A stretch of 64,000 nt of DNA from Haloferax prahovense DSM 18310. Lineage in GTDB: Archaea > Halobacteriota > Halobacteria > Halobacteriales > Haloferacaceae. The DNA lies in NCBI RefSeq assembly GCF_000336815.1, contig NZ_AOLG01000009.1, positions 184,396 through 248,395 on the forward strand, in the 5' to 3' direction. The position numbers were made by a program, and so were the translations under genes. Below are positions 45,132 through 54,333 of the stretch, piece by piece (the first letter of the stretch is position 1; every line of letters starts with the position of its first letter). The notes under the pieces were generated by a model. That model was not told the origin of the DNA. It made no database searches and was given only the letters and a program-made list of their open reading frames with translations.

Positions 45132-46469
45132 ATGACCGACGACGACCGCGTCGCGGCCCTCAAAGCCCGCGTCTGCGACGCTATCGACGACCGCGCCGAC
45201 GAAATCATCGCCTTCGCGAAGGACGTGCAAGCCGAACCGGAACTCGGCTACAAGGAGGTCAAGACGACCGAGAAGGTCGTCTCTCTCTTCGAGGACCTCG
45301 ACCTCGACGTGGAGACGGAACTGGCGATTACCGGCGCGCGGGCCAGAACCGGCTCGGGCGACTTCGTCGCGGCCGTCCTCGGTGAACTCGACGCGCTCGT
45401 CAACCCGGACCACCCGATGGCGGACCCCGAGACCGGCGCGGTCCACGCCTGCGGCCACAACGCCCAACTCGCGCACCTCGTCGGGACCGCCTTCGGCCTC
45501 GTCGGCAGCGGCGTCGTCGACGACCTCGACGGTGCGGTCGAGTTCGTCGCCGTCCCGGCGGAGGAGTACCTCGACCTCGACTACCGCCGCGACCTGCTCG
45601 AAGCGGGCGACATCGAGTTCTTCGGCGGCAAACAGGAGCTCATCCGCTGCGGCTACGTCGACGACTGGGACGCCGCCGCGATGATGCACGCCGGCAGCGA
45701 CACGCCCGAGCGGACGATTACGAGCGACTTCTCGACGAACGGGTTCGTCGGCAAGTTCGTCACCTACCGCGGGGCCGAGGCGCACGCCGGCGCGGCTCCC
45801 GACGAGGGCGTCAACGCGCTCAACGCCGCGATGCTGGGGATGAACGCGGTCCACGCCCAGCGCGAGCGCTTCCGCGACGAGGACCACGTCCGCGTCCACC
45901 CCATCATCACCCGCGGCGGCGACGGCGTCAACGTCGTCCCCGCAGAGGTGACGATGGAGTCGTACGTCCGCGCGGCCTCCGTCGAGGCCGTCTCCGAGGC
46001 GAACGAGTCGGTCAACCGGGCGCTCGCCTCCGGCGCGATGGGCGTCGGCGGCGACGTGGAAATCGAGGACTACCCCGGTTACATGCCGCTTCGGACCGAC
46101 GAGACGATGGTCGCGTTCTACGACGAGAACGCCCGCGACATCGTCGGCCCCGACGCCGTCGACGAGGGCCACGCCCACCTCTCGGGCTCGACAGACATGG
46201 GCGACATCACGCAGCTCGTCCCCGGAATCCACCCGTGGACCGGCGGCTTCGAGGGCGCGATTCACGCCCGGGACTTCCGGGTCGTCGACGAGGAGATGGC
46301 GTACGTCATCCCGGCGAAACTCACCGCCTGCACGCTGGTCGACCTGCTCACCAGCCCCGAGGCGATGGCCGAGGTCCGCGCGGCGAAAGCAGAAAAGCGC
46401 AGTCGGGAGGAGTACCTCGAGGCGGTCCGCTCGCTCCGGAAGACGACGACCGAGTCGTACCGAGACTGA
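45132..46469 (+). CDS. M20-family amidohydrolase (p-aminobenzoyl-glutamate hydrolase-like)
   Basis: 445 residues. Metal-ligand regions are VHACGHNAQLAHLVGTA, VEFVAVPAEEYLDL and MMHAGSDTPERT. The dimerisation domain begins at VTYRGAEAHAGAAPDEGVNALN, and the C-terminal ligand lies in HLSGSTDMGDITQLVPGIHP. This is the AbgA/AbgB-like branch of peptidase family M20, hydrolysing N-acyl amino acids or aminobenzoyl-glutamate. It is the third gene of the DUF3100 cluster, so it probably cleaves whatever the membrane pair imports. Substrate is not identified. Confidence 0.9.
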   Translation: MTDDDRVAALKARVCDAIDDRADEIIAFAKDVQAEPELGYKEVKTTEKVVSLFEDLDLDVETELAITGARARTGSGDFVAAVLGELDALVNPDHPMADPETGAVHACGHNAQLAHLVGTAFGLVGSGVVDDLDGAVEFVAVPAEEYLDLDYRRDLLEAGDIEFFGGKQELIRCGYVDDWDAAAMMHAGSDTPERTITSDFSTNGFVGKFVTYRGAEAHAGAAPDEGVNALNAAMLGMNAVHAQRERFRDEDHVRVHPIITRGGDGVNVVPAEVTMESYVRAASVEAVSEANESVNRALASGAMGVGGDVEIEDYPGYMPLRTDETMVAFYDENARDIVGPDAVDEGHAHLSGSTDMGDITQLVPGIHPWTGGFEGAIHARDFRVVDEEMAYVIPAKLTACTLVDLLTSPEAMAEVRAAKAEKRSREEYLEAVRSLRKTTTESYRD

Positions 46470-46574
46470 GGGGCCGGCGGCGAGCGTTCGAGGGCGGGGT
46501 CGCCCGCACACGTATCACATTTTCGGTGATTGTCTGACGCACATTTATGTCTCACGCGAGGGGCTATGTTACCC

Positions 46575-46883
46575 ATGAGTAACCGGGTGGAGGAACTCGA
46601 ATCCAAAGTCGCAGAACTGCAGGCCGCCGTGAACGGACTCACCGAGGAACTCGTCGAGACCAAAGAACGGCTTCGCCAGCTCGAAGACGCCAACGACGTG
46701 GACGTCCCCTCGCGGGCCGCGACCCGTCGCGGCGACTGGGAGACCGAAGCCGAGTCCGCCGCGGAGCCCGGCGAAGCCGACGAGGCGGCGCCGGCCGACG
46801 GCGATGAGACTAAACCGGACGAGACCGACGAGACTGACGAAGGCGACGGCGAGACCCCCGACGACGACATCATCGTCGCGTAA
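46575..46883 (+). CDS. Coiled-coil acidic protein (DUF7518-like)
   Basis: 102 residues from ATG 46575 (ATG 46566 is also in frame). Residues 3-42 form a leucine-heptad coiled coil (VEELESKVAELQAAVNGL and TEELVETKERLRQLE). The rest is a disordered, extremely acidic tail rich in Asp, Glu and Thr. It lies 84 bp before smc on the same strand, and this order may be conserved; a link to chromosome organisation is inference. The TATA-like CATTTATG at 46542-46549 precedes it. Confidence 0.7.
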   Translation: MSNRVEELESKVAELQAAVNGLTEELVETKERLRQLEDANDVDVPSRAATRRGDWETEAESAAEPGEADEAAPADGDETKPDETDETDEGDGETPDDDIIVA

Positions 46884-46967
46884 TCGGGCGCGCCGTCCGA
46901 CGCGAGCGCGCCCCGTGTTCATGCGGCGCGCTCCACCTGCGGGCGTCGCCCGCGTGAACACCAACCC

Positions 46968-49900
46968 ATGCACATCAAAGAGCTCGTCCTTGACGGTTTC
47001 AAGAGCTTCGGGCGGCCGACTCGCATCCCGTTCTACGAGGATTTCACGGTCGTTACGGGCCCGAACGGTTCCGGCAAATCGAACATCATCGACGGCGTCC
47101 TCTTCGCGCTCGGTCTCGCCCGCACCCGCGGGATTCGCGCCGAGAAGCTGACGGACCTCATCTACAACCCCGGTCACGCCGACGGGAGCGACGAGGCCGC
47201 GAAACAGCCCAAGGAGGCCAGCGTCACGGTCGTCCTCGACAACTCCGAGGGGACGCTCGACCGGTCGCAGGTCGTCAACGCCGCCGGCACCGACAAGGTC
47301 GGCGACGTCGAGGAGATAACCATCAAGCGCCGCGTCAAGGAGACGCCGGACAACTACTACTCGTACTACTACCTCAACGAGCGCTCCGTCAACCTCTCGG
47401 ACATCAAGGACCTGCTCGCCCAGGCGGGAATCACCCCCGAGGGCTACAACGTCGTCATGCAGGGCGACGTGACCGAGATAATCAACATGACGCCCTACCA
47501 GCGGCGGGGCATCATCGACGAAATCGCGGGCGTCGCCGAGTTCGACGAGAAGAAAGACGCCGCCTTCGAGGAGTTGGAGGCGGTCGAAGAGCGCGTCGAC
47601 GAGGCGGACCTCCGCATCGAGGAAAAGGAGACGCGCCTCGACCAACTCGCCGACGAGCGCGAGACCGCGCTCACCTACAAGGGACTCCGCGAAGAGAAAG
47701 AGGAGTACGAGGGCTACCTGAAGGCCGCGGAGCTCGAAGACAAGCGCGACGACCTCTCGCGGACCGAATCGCGCATCGAGTCCACCGAGGCAGACCTCGA
47801 AGACCTGCAGGCCGAACTCGACGAGCGACAGGGCAAGGTCACCCGTCTCGAAGCGGACCTCGAAGACCTCACCCGCGAGATAGAGCGCAAGGGCGAGGAC
47901 GAACAGCTCCGCATCAAGTCGGAGATGGAGGAGATAAAGGGCGACATCTCCCGGCTCGAAAACGCCATCGAGGCCGCCGAGGAAAAGCGCGACGACGCCG
48001 AGGCCGAGCGCCGGAAGGCGTTCGTCGACATCGACCGCAAGCAAGAACAGATCGACGACCTCGAAGACGACATCCGCGAGGTCAAAGTCGAGAAGGCGTC
48101 GGTCAAAAGCGATATCCAGTCCAAGCGGGTCGAACTCTCCGAGGTGCAGGCCGAAATCGACTCGGTCGACACCGAGTTCGACGAGCTGAAGTCCGAACTC
48201 GCGGCGAGAAAGGAGACGCTCGACGAGCTCAAAGACGAGAAGAACGACCGCCAGCGCGCCAAGGACCGCCTGCTCGACGACGCGCGCCGCCGCTCGAACC
48301 AGATTTCGGAGACGCGGGACGAACTCGAACGCGCCCGCGAGCGCATCCCCGAACTGAAGGCGACGGTCTCCGACCTGCACAGCGAACTCGACACCGCCGA
48401 GAAGAACAAAGCGAAGATAGACGGCGTCATCGAGGACCTGCAGGCCGAGAAGGCCGAACTGAACGACGAACTCTCGGAGGTCACGGACGAACTCCAGACC
48501 AAGCAGTCCGAGTACGCCCGCCTCGAAGCCCGCGCCGGGAAGGACGGCGACAACTCGTGGCCCCGAGCCGTCACGACCATCCTCAACGCCGGCATCTCCG
48601 GCGTTCACGGCGCGGTCGGCCAACTCGGCTCCGTCGACGGCGAGTACGCCAAGGCGTGTGAGACGGCCGCCGGCGGCCGCCTCGCCAACGTCGTCGTCGA
48701 CGACGACGGCGTGGGCTCGTCCTGTATCGACCACCTGAAGTCCCGAAACGCGGGTCGCGCGACGTTCCTGCCCATCACGAAGATGGACAACCGGAGCCTG
48801 CCGCGCAAGCCCAACAACCCCGGCGTCGTGGACTTCGCGCGAAACCTCGTCGACTACGATTCGCAGTACGAGTCCGTCTTCTCGTACGTCCTCGGCTCGA
48901 CGCTCGTCGTCGAGGACATGGGGACCGCCCGCGACCTGATGGGCGACTACCGCATGGTCACCCTCGACGGCGACCTCGTCGAGCGCTCCGGCGCGATGAC
49001 CGGCGGCTCCGGCGGCGGCTCTCGCTACTCCTTTTCGAAGTCCGGCGAGGGCAAACTCGACCGCCTCGCGAAGGAGATTACGAAGCTCGAAGACCGCCGT
49101 CGCTCGCTCAACGAGGAGATTCGAGACATCGACGACGACCTCGACGACGCCCGCGGCCGGGCCTCCGACGCCGCCGACCGCGTCCGGACCATCGAGCGCG
49201 AAATCGAGGACGCCGAGGAGGACATCGAGGACGCCGAAGCCGAAATCGACCGCCTCGACGACCGCCTCGACGAACTCCAGTCCGAACGCGAGTCGGTGGA
49301 CGAACAGATGTCCGACCTCGACGACGAAATCGCCGACCTCGACGACGAAATCGAGACGGTCGAAGCCGCAATCGAGGACATCGAAGCCGAACTCGCGGAC
49401 TCCGAGATCCCGGAACTCACCGCCCGCGCCGACGAGATTCGCGCGGACATCGACGACCTCGAAGACCGGATGTCCACGCTCGACGGCCGACTCAACGAGA
49501 TTCAGCTCGAAAAGCAGTACGCCGAGGACGCGGTCGACGACCTCCACGACACGGTCGAGGCCGCCCAGAACCGCAAGGCAGAGGCCCGTAAGTCCATCTC
49601 CGAGGCGGAGTCGAAAATCGAGGACCGCGAGGACGACCTCGAGGCCAAGCGCGAGGCGGTCGCCGAACTCGAGGAGGAACTGGTCGACCTCAAGGAGGAC
49701 CGAAAGGAGCTCCAGGGCGACCTCCGCGAGGCCCGGAGCGCCCGAGACGAGAAGAAAGACCGCGTGAGCGCGGTCGAATCGAAACTCGAAAGCATGCGCT
49801 CGGCCGCGGAGCGCCTCGAGTGGGAAATCGACGAACTCGAATCGCAGGTCGGCGACTACGACCCCGACGAGATTCCCGACCACGATACGGTCGAGTCCGA

Positions 49901-50675
49901 AATCGAGCGCCTCACCGAGGAGATGGAAGAGCTCGAACCGGTCAACATGCTCGCCATCGACGAGTACGACGACGTGAAGGCCGACCTCGAAGACCTCCAA
50001 GAGCGCCGCGACGTGCTGGTCGAAGAGCGGGACGCCATCGCCGACCGCATCGACCAGTACGAGTCCCAGAAGAAGGCGACGTTCATGGAGTCGTTCGACG
50101 CCATCGCCGAGAACTTCACCGACATCTTCGAGCGCCTGTCGAACGGGACGGGTCACCTCCAGTTGGAGAATCCCGAGGACCCCTTCGAGGAGGGCCTGAC
50201 GATGAAGGCCCAACCGGGCGACAAACCCATCCAGCGCCTCGACGCCATGTCTGGCGGCGAGAAGTCGCTGACGGCGCTCGCGTTCATCTTCGCAATCCAG
50301 CGGCACAACCCCGCGCCGTTCTACGCGCTCGACGAGGTGGACGCCTTCCTCGACGCCGCGAACGCCGAGCGCGTCGGCCAGATGGTCGACGACCTCGCGG
50401 GCGACGCCCAGTTCGTCGTCGTCTCGCACCGCTCCGCGCTCCTCGAACGCGCCGAGCGCGCCATCGGCGTGACGATGCAGGGCGACAACGTCAGCGCCGT
50501 CACGGGTATCCAGTTCGGCGGCGACGGCGGGCCCGGAAGCGACGGAGGCGACGGAGGCGACGCGGACGGGTTCGGCGGCGACGACAGCGGAAGCGACGAC
50601 GGCGACGACGCCGACGGTGGTGACGGCGGCGGAGCCGACGCGGACGTGGAAGCGGAGGTTCCGGCGGATGACTGA
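46968..50675 (+). CDS. smc: Chromosome segregation protein SMC
   Basis: 1235 residues. The N-terminal Walker A is VVTGPNGSGKSNIIDGVLFALG. Two long coiled coils flank the hinge (about 520-690, with VHGAVGQLGSVDGEYAKACE and MTGGSGGGSRYSFSKSG just after). The C-terminal head has the signature LDAMSGGEKSLTALAF and Walker B FYALDEVDAFLDAANAE. The last 60 or so residues are a Gly/Asp/Ser-rich acidic tail not found in bacterial SMC. ScpA follows with an 8-base overlap; ScpB is not encoded here. SMC entraps and compacts DNA, driven by ATP hydrolysis. Confidence 0.97.
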   Translation: MHIKELVLDGFKSFGRPTRIPFYEDFTVVTGPNGSGKSNIIDGVLFALGLARTRGIRAEKLTDLIYNPGHADGSDEAAKQPKEASVTVVLDNSEGTLDRSQVVNAAGTDKVGDVEEITIKRRVKETPDNYYSYYYLNERSVNLSDIKDLLAQAGITPEGYNVVMQGDVTEIINMTPYQRRGIIDEIAGVAEFDEKKDAAFEELEAVEERVDEADLRIEEKETRLDQLADERETALTYKGLREEKEEYEGYLKAAELEDKRDDLSRTESRIESTEADLEDLQAELDERQGKVTRLEADLEDLTREIERKGEDEQLRIKSEMEEIKGDISRLENAIEAAEEKRDDAEAERRKAFVDIDRKQEQIDDLEDDIREVKVEKASVKSDIQSKRVELSEVQAEIDSVDTEFDELKSELAARKETLDELKDEKNDRQRAKDRLLDDARRRSNQISETRDELERARERIPELKATVSDLHSELDTAEKNKAKIDGVIEDLQAEKAELNDELSEVTDELQTKQSEYARLEARAGKDGDNSWPRAVTTILNAGISGVHGAVGQLGSVDGEYAKACETAAGGRLANVVVDDDGVGSSCIDHLKSRNAGRATFLPITKMDNRSLPRKPNNPGVVDFARNLVDYDSQYESVFSYVLGSTLVVEDMGTARDLMGDYRMVTLDGDLVERSGAMTGGSGGGSRYSFSKSGEGKLDRLAKEITKLEDRRRSLNEEIRDIDDDLDDARGRASDAADRVRTIEREIEDAEEDIEDAEAEIDRLDDRLDELQSERESVDEQMSDLDDEIADLDDEIETVEAAIEDIEAELADSEIPELTARADEIRADIDDLEDRMSTLDGRLNEIQLEKQYAEDAVDDLHDTVEAAQNRKAEARKSISEAESKIEDREDDLEAKREAVAELEEELVDLKEDRKELQGDLREARSARDEKKDRVSAVESKLESMRSAAERLEWEIDELESQVGDYDPDEIPDHDTVESEIERLTEEMEELEPVNMLAIDEYDDVKADLEDLQERRDVLVEERDAIADRIDQYESQKKATFMESFDAIAENFTDIFERLSNGTGHLQLENPEDPFEEGLTMKAQPGDKPIQRLDAMSGGEKSLTALAFIFAIQRHNPAPFYALDEVDAFLDAANAERVGQMVDDLAGDAQFVVVSHRSALLERAERAIGVTMQGDNVSAVTGIQFGGDGGPGSDGGDGGDADGFGGDDSGSDDGDDADGGDGGGADADVEAEVPADD

Positions 50676-51819
50676 CGACATCCCCGAACTGAATCTCTCT
50701 CGCGGGCGCGGCGAGCGCGACGCGAGCGACGAGGATGACGATGACGACGCGGTCTTCTCGTTCGGCGGCGACGACGCCGAGTCGGGCTCCGCGGTCGACA
50801 CCACTCCGGACGCCGCTGACTCCACCGGCCCCACCGAACCCGACGCGATGGACGACGTCCTCCCGGAGGACGTCTCGGAGACCGACGACGACGAGGTCGA
50901 ACCGGTCGAACTCCTCGTCCAACTCGCGAAGGAGGGCACCATCGACCCGTGGGACATCGACATCGTGGAGGTCACAGACGCCTTCCTGAACCGCCTCGAC
51001 GCGATGGACCTCCGGACGACCGGGCGGGCGCTGTTCTACGCGAGCGTCCTCCTGCGCATGAAGTCCGACGAACTCCTCGCGCCGGACGAACCCGACGAGG
51101 AGGAACTCGAACCGTGGGAACTCGCCTTACAGGGCGGCGGCGACGAGGGCCACCCCGGCGACGACGACGGCGGCGCACCCGGGTTCGACCCCATCGACGC
51201 GCTGGAAGACGAGATGGACCGTCGGCTCGAACGCAAGCACGCCCGCGGGTCGCCGGAGACGCTGGACGAACTCGTCCGCGAACTCCGAGAGGTCGAACGC
51301 GGGTCGTGGTGGAAGCGCCGACGCGAGTACGACACCTCGCAGTCGCCCCGCGGCTTCTCCCGGGGGACGCAGACGCTCGACTACCACACGCCTGGCGAGA
51401 TGCGCGGCGCGGGCGAGCCCACGGAGGACGACGTGACGGGAACCGCCCACAACGAAGACATCGAGGCGGTCGTCGAAGCCGTCGGCGACGTGCTCGCGAC
51501 GCACTACGAGAAGGGCCGCGACGAGGTGCTGTTCGCCGAGGTTCGCGACGTGGCCGACACCGTGATGACGACCTACCTCGCGCTCCTGTTTCTGTCCCAC
51601 CGGAGCACGGTCTACCTCAAGCAGGACGACCTGTTCGGCGACCTCTGGATTCGGAACCCCGAGGTGTTCGACGCCGACCCCGGCGCGGGGTCGGGGGTCG
51701 ACTCGACCGCCGACGGAACTGATGCGCCGGAAGCCGAGGCGGTCGCCGACGGCTCCGACGGTGCTGATGAGGACGGCGACGACCCCGAACTCGAAGCCGA
51801 GGCTATCGCGGACGACTAG
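50668..51819 (+). CDS. scpA: Segregation and condensation protein ScpA
   Basis: 383 residues from ATG 50668, inside the last codons of smc. The kleisin N-domain begins at VEPVELLVQLAKEGTIDPWDIDIVEVTDAFL, here split as LLVQLAKEGTIDPWDIDIVE, followed by FYASVLLRMKSDELL. The C-terminal winged helix is around FAEVRDVADTVMTTYLALLFL. The first 65 residues and the C-terminal 45 are acidic and low-complexity, haloarchaeal additions. ScpA bridges the SMC heads. Overlapping translation suggests fixed stoichiometry. Confidence 0.93.
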   Translation: MTDDIPELNLSRGRGERDASDEDDDDDAVFSFGGDDAESGSAVDTTPDAADSTGPTEPDAMDDVLPEDVSETDDDEVEPVELLVQLAKEGTIDPWDIDIVEVTDAFLNRLDAMDLRTTGRALFYASVLLRMKSDELLAPDEPDEEELEPWELALQGGGDEGHPGDDDGGAPGFDPIDALEDEMDRRLERKHARGSPETLDELVRELREVERGSWWKRRREYDTSQSPRGFSRGTQTLDYHTPGEMRGAGEPTEDDVTGTAHNEDIEAVVEAVGDVLATHYEKGRDEVLFAEVRDVADTVMTTYLALLFLSHRSTVYLKQDDLFGDLWIRNPEVFDADPGAGSGVDSTADGTDAPEAEAVADGSDGADEDGDDPELEAEAIADD

Positions 51820-51851
51820 CTATTTTATCGGGCCCGTCGTCACTCTCAGGC

Positions 51852-52328
51852 GTGCCCCATCCGACCCTGCTCTCCAGCACGCTCCGGCGGTTGACGGTCG
51901 CGGTTTCGCTCGTCACGTCGACGCTGTTCGCGGCGCTCGCGGCGGCTATCCTGTTTCCCCAGTCTGCCATCTGGACGTGGGCGCTCCTGTTTTTCTTGCC
52001 CATATTCTGGTTGCACTGCTATTTCCCCGGCTACGTCTCGTACAGTCCGACCTCGTTCGGTCGCGTCCGCGAGGTGGTCACGTCGCCGCGGGCGGTCCGC
52101 GAGTGCGTCGTCTGCGGCGAGTCGGACGAAAGCGGCGTCGCTCGGGAGTTCAGCACGCAACTCGTGGCGGCCGGCATCCCGCTCGCGACGACCGACCGCG
52201 GCGAAAACGCGTACTGCGCGCGCTGTCACGCGGTCGAGTTCTCGCCGGACGACGAGGCGGCGCGCGGCGAAGGCGAGGCCCCGGAGCCGGAGGGCAACTC
52301 GCCAGAATCCGCAGAACTGAACGACTGA
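51852..52328 (+). CDS. Hypothetical membrane protein with zinc-ribbon-like tail
   Basis: 158 residues from GTG 51852. Two adjacent membrane helices (about 15-33 and 38-58) are followed by a soluble segment with CVVCGES and, 35 residues later, YCARCHAVEF, a CxxC...CxxC(H) pattern able to bind zinc. The C-terminus is acidic and disordered. The TATA-like TATTTTATCG lies at 51830-51839, close before the start. No family recognised; a membrane-bound ribbon protein. It converges on the MTA phosphorylase gene with a 7-bp gap. Confidence 0.7.
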   Translation: MPHPTLLSSTLRRLTVAVSLVTSTLFAALAAAILFPQSAIWTWALLFFLPIFWLHCYFPGYVSYSPTSFGRVREVVTSPRAVRECVVCGESDESGVAREFSTQLVAAGIPLATTDRGENAYCARCHAVEFSPDDEAARGEGEAPEPEGNSPESAELND

Positions 52329-52335
52329 GGCCGGC

Positions 52336-53196
52336 TCAGTCGACGTACTCGTCGATGAGCGGCGCGAGCTTTTGTTTCGTCTCGGCGGGGATGGCCTCGT
52401 CGGGCGTGTTGATGGTCCCTTCGAGTGCGGAGTGGCTGTCGGTCTCGTGGCCGTCGGGAATCTTGCGGATGGCGGCCTCGACGGTCTCCTTGATGGCCTC
52501 CTCGTTGGCGGCGGCGTTTTTCAGCACCTCGTCGAGCGTGACTTCGCTGTCTTCCTTCCAGACGTCGTAGTCGGTGACGCCGGTGATGGTCGCGTAGGCC
52601 ATCTCGGCCTCCCGGGCGAGTTTGGCCTCGGGGATGGTCGTCATGCCGATGACGTCCCAGCCCTGTGCGCGGTAGTGTTCGCTTTCGGCCTTCGTGGAGT
52701 ACGAGGGGCCTTCGATGCAGACGTAGGTGCCGCCCGCTTGGACCTGCGCGTCGGTCGCCTCCTCGGCGGCCTCGGCGAGGATGGAGACGAGCTCCTCGTC
52801 GTACGGCATCGCGAAGGGTTGGTGGACGACGATGCCCTCGTCGAAGAACGTAAGCGGGCGGTGTTTCGTGCGGTCGTAAATCTGGTCGGGGACGACGAGC
52901 GTCTGCGGCGGCAGGTCCTCTTTGAGACTGCCGACGGCGTTGCTGGCGAGGACGTGGGTGACGCCGAGTTGCTTCAGCGCGAAGATGTTCGCGCGGTAGG
53001 GGAGCGTCGTCGGCGAGTGCTGGTGGTCCGGGCCGTGTCGCGGGAGGAAGACGACCTCGCGTCCGGTGTCGCCGAACTCGCCGACGACGGGCGTCGTCGA
53101 GGGCTCGCCGAAGGGCGTCTCGACGGGTTCCTCGCGGGTGTTCTCCAGCGGGAGCGCCTCGTAGATACCGCTGCCACCGATGAATCCGATCTTCAT
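52336..53196 (-). CDS. mtnP: S-methyl-5'-thioadenosine phosphorylase
   Basis: 286 residues from ATG 53196. IGFIGGSGIYEALPL at the N-terminus, VFLPRHGPDHQHSPTTLPYRAN, LASNAVGSLKEDL and TYVCIEGPSYSTKAESEHYR are the signature blocks of MTA phosphorylases. GMTTIPEAKLAREAEMAYA is the purine-binding area. It cleaves methylthioadenosine from polyamine and related metabolism to adenine and methylthioribose-1-phosphate. Substrate class (MTA against 6-oxopurine nucleosides) follows the family split and is fairly secure. It is separated from the AEC gene by 45 bp on the same strand. Confidence 0.94.
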   Translation of the reverse strand: MKIGFIGGSGIYEALPLENTREEPVETPFGEPSTTPVVGEFGDTGREVVFLPRHGPDHQHSPTTLPYRANIFALKQLGVTHVLASNAVGSLKEDLPPQTLVVPDQIYDRTKHRPLTFFDEGIVVHQPFAMPYDEELVSILAEAAEEATDAQVQAGGTYVCIEGPSYSTKAESEHYRAQGWDVIGMTTIPEAKLAREAEMAYATITGVTDYDVWKEDSEVTLDEVLKNAAANEEAIKETVEAAIRKIPDGHETDSHSALEGTINTPDEAIPAETKQKLAPLIDEYVD

Positions 53197-53241
53197 ACTC
53201 GGAGGTGGGAGAGAGCGCACAAAATCGTGGCGAAACGGGGC

Positions 53242-54216
53242 CTACACCACGAAGCCGTGGTTCAAGAGGTAGATGAGCACCGAGAGCGCGGGCACGCTGA
53301 GGAGGGTCGTCACGAAGACGGCCGCGGAGACGAACTCGCCGAGCGAGGTGGCCGAGCCGGTTCCGGTGGCGTCGCCGAACTCCGCGACGAGGATGAGCGG
53401 TGTGACCGCGGCGGGCATCGCGGATTCGAGGACGAACGTCCGCGCGACCGTCGGGTCGCCGAAACCGGCGACGAGCGCGACGCCGACGGCGACCGCGGGG
53501 GCGACGACTGTCTTGAGCGCGGCGACGACGCCGACCTCCGAGAGCGTCGAGCCGAGGTCGGCCCCCGCGAGTTGGATGCCGAGGATGAGGAGCATCATCG
53601 GAATCGACGAGTCGCCGACGAGCCTGAGCGTCTCCATCGCGGGGACGCTCGTCGGCGGGACGACGCCGAGCCACCGGGCCGCGAGCGCGGCGACGACCGC
53701 GTAGACGAGCGGGATGCGGACGATGCGTTCGAGGCCGACGCGCCACCCCGGCGCGCCGTCGTCGCGGTCGGTCCCTCGTCCGGCGATGTACACGCCCAGC
53801 GTGTAGATGAGGACGCTCTGGACGGCGAGGTAGACGACGGCCGTCGAGCGGCCGGTGTCGCCGAAGGCGAACGAACTGACGGGGATGCCGTAGTTCCCCG
53901 AGTTCGGAAAGGCGGCGACGAGGACGAGCGCGCCGAGGAGGGGTTCGGAGACGCCGGCGAGTCGGGCGACGCCCCCCGCGACGAGGAGCATGGCGACGTG
54001 GTAGACGACGACGCCGGCGGTGATAGTCGCCAGCGTCTCGCCGGCGAGTTCGGTCGTCGCGAGGCTGTAGAACACGAGGACCGGCGCGAGGACGTACACC
54101 GTGACCGTGTTGAGCGGCTCGGGGTCCACGTCGCGGACGCGGCCGAGGGCGAACCCCACCGCGCCGATGGCGAGAATCGGCAGGAGCGCGGTGACGAAGA
54201 TAGAAAACAGCGACAT
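53242..54216 (-). CDS. AEC family transporter
   Basis: 324 residues from ATG 54216 (an ATG seven codons upstream is also possible). Ten membrane helices in two halves of five. The family blocks are AFPNSGNYGIPVSSFAFG, with the conserved NxGNxGxP motif in the crossover region, and PAAVTPLILVAEFGDATG near the end. AEC carriers export auxin or transport organic acids; the substrate here is unknown. Confidence 0.88.
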   Translation of the reverse strand: MSLFSIFVTALLPILAIGAVGFALGRVRDVDPEPLNTVTVYVLAPVLVFYSLATTELAGETLATITAGVVVYHVAMLLVAGGVARLAGVSEPLLGALVLVAAFPNSGNYGIPVSSFAFGDTGRSTAVVYLAVQSVLIYTLGVYIAGRGTDRDDGAPGWRVGLERIVRIPLVYAVVAALAARWLGVVPPTSVPAMETLRLVGDSSIPMMLLILGIQLAGADLGSTLSEVGVVAALKTVVAPAVAVGVALVAGFGDPTVARTFVLESAMPAAVTPLILVAEFGDATGTGSATSLGEFVSAAVFVTTLLSVPALSVLIYLLNHGFVV

Positions 54217-54333
54217 GCGCGTGCCGAGGTCCGTCACGCAAACGAACGTTTCGCTTCGGGCGAGTCTGGGCGGCGGTCGAGTGTGAGCGGTCGGAGAGAC
54301 GGTGAAGCCGACGGTCGAAGCAGTCGGAGACGC

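Noticed and set aside
46569..50975. Long open frame (1468 codons) antisense to smc
   Set aside because: It is the complement of the coiled-coil gene, the smc gene and the start of scpA. Third-position GC bias keeps stops out of the opposite strand; the protein shows no family motifs.
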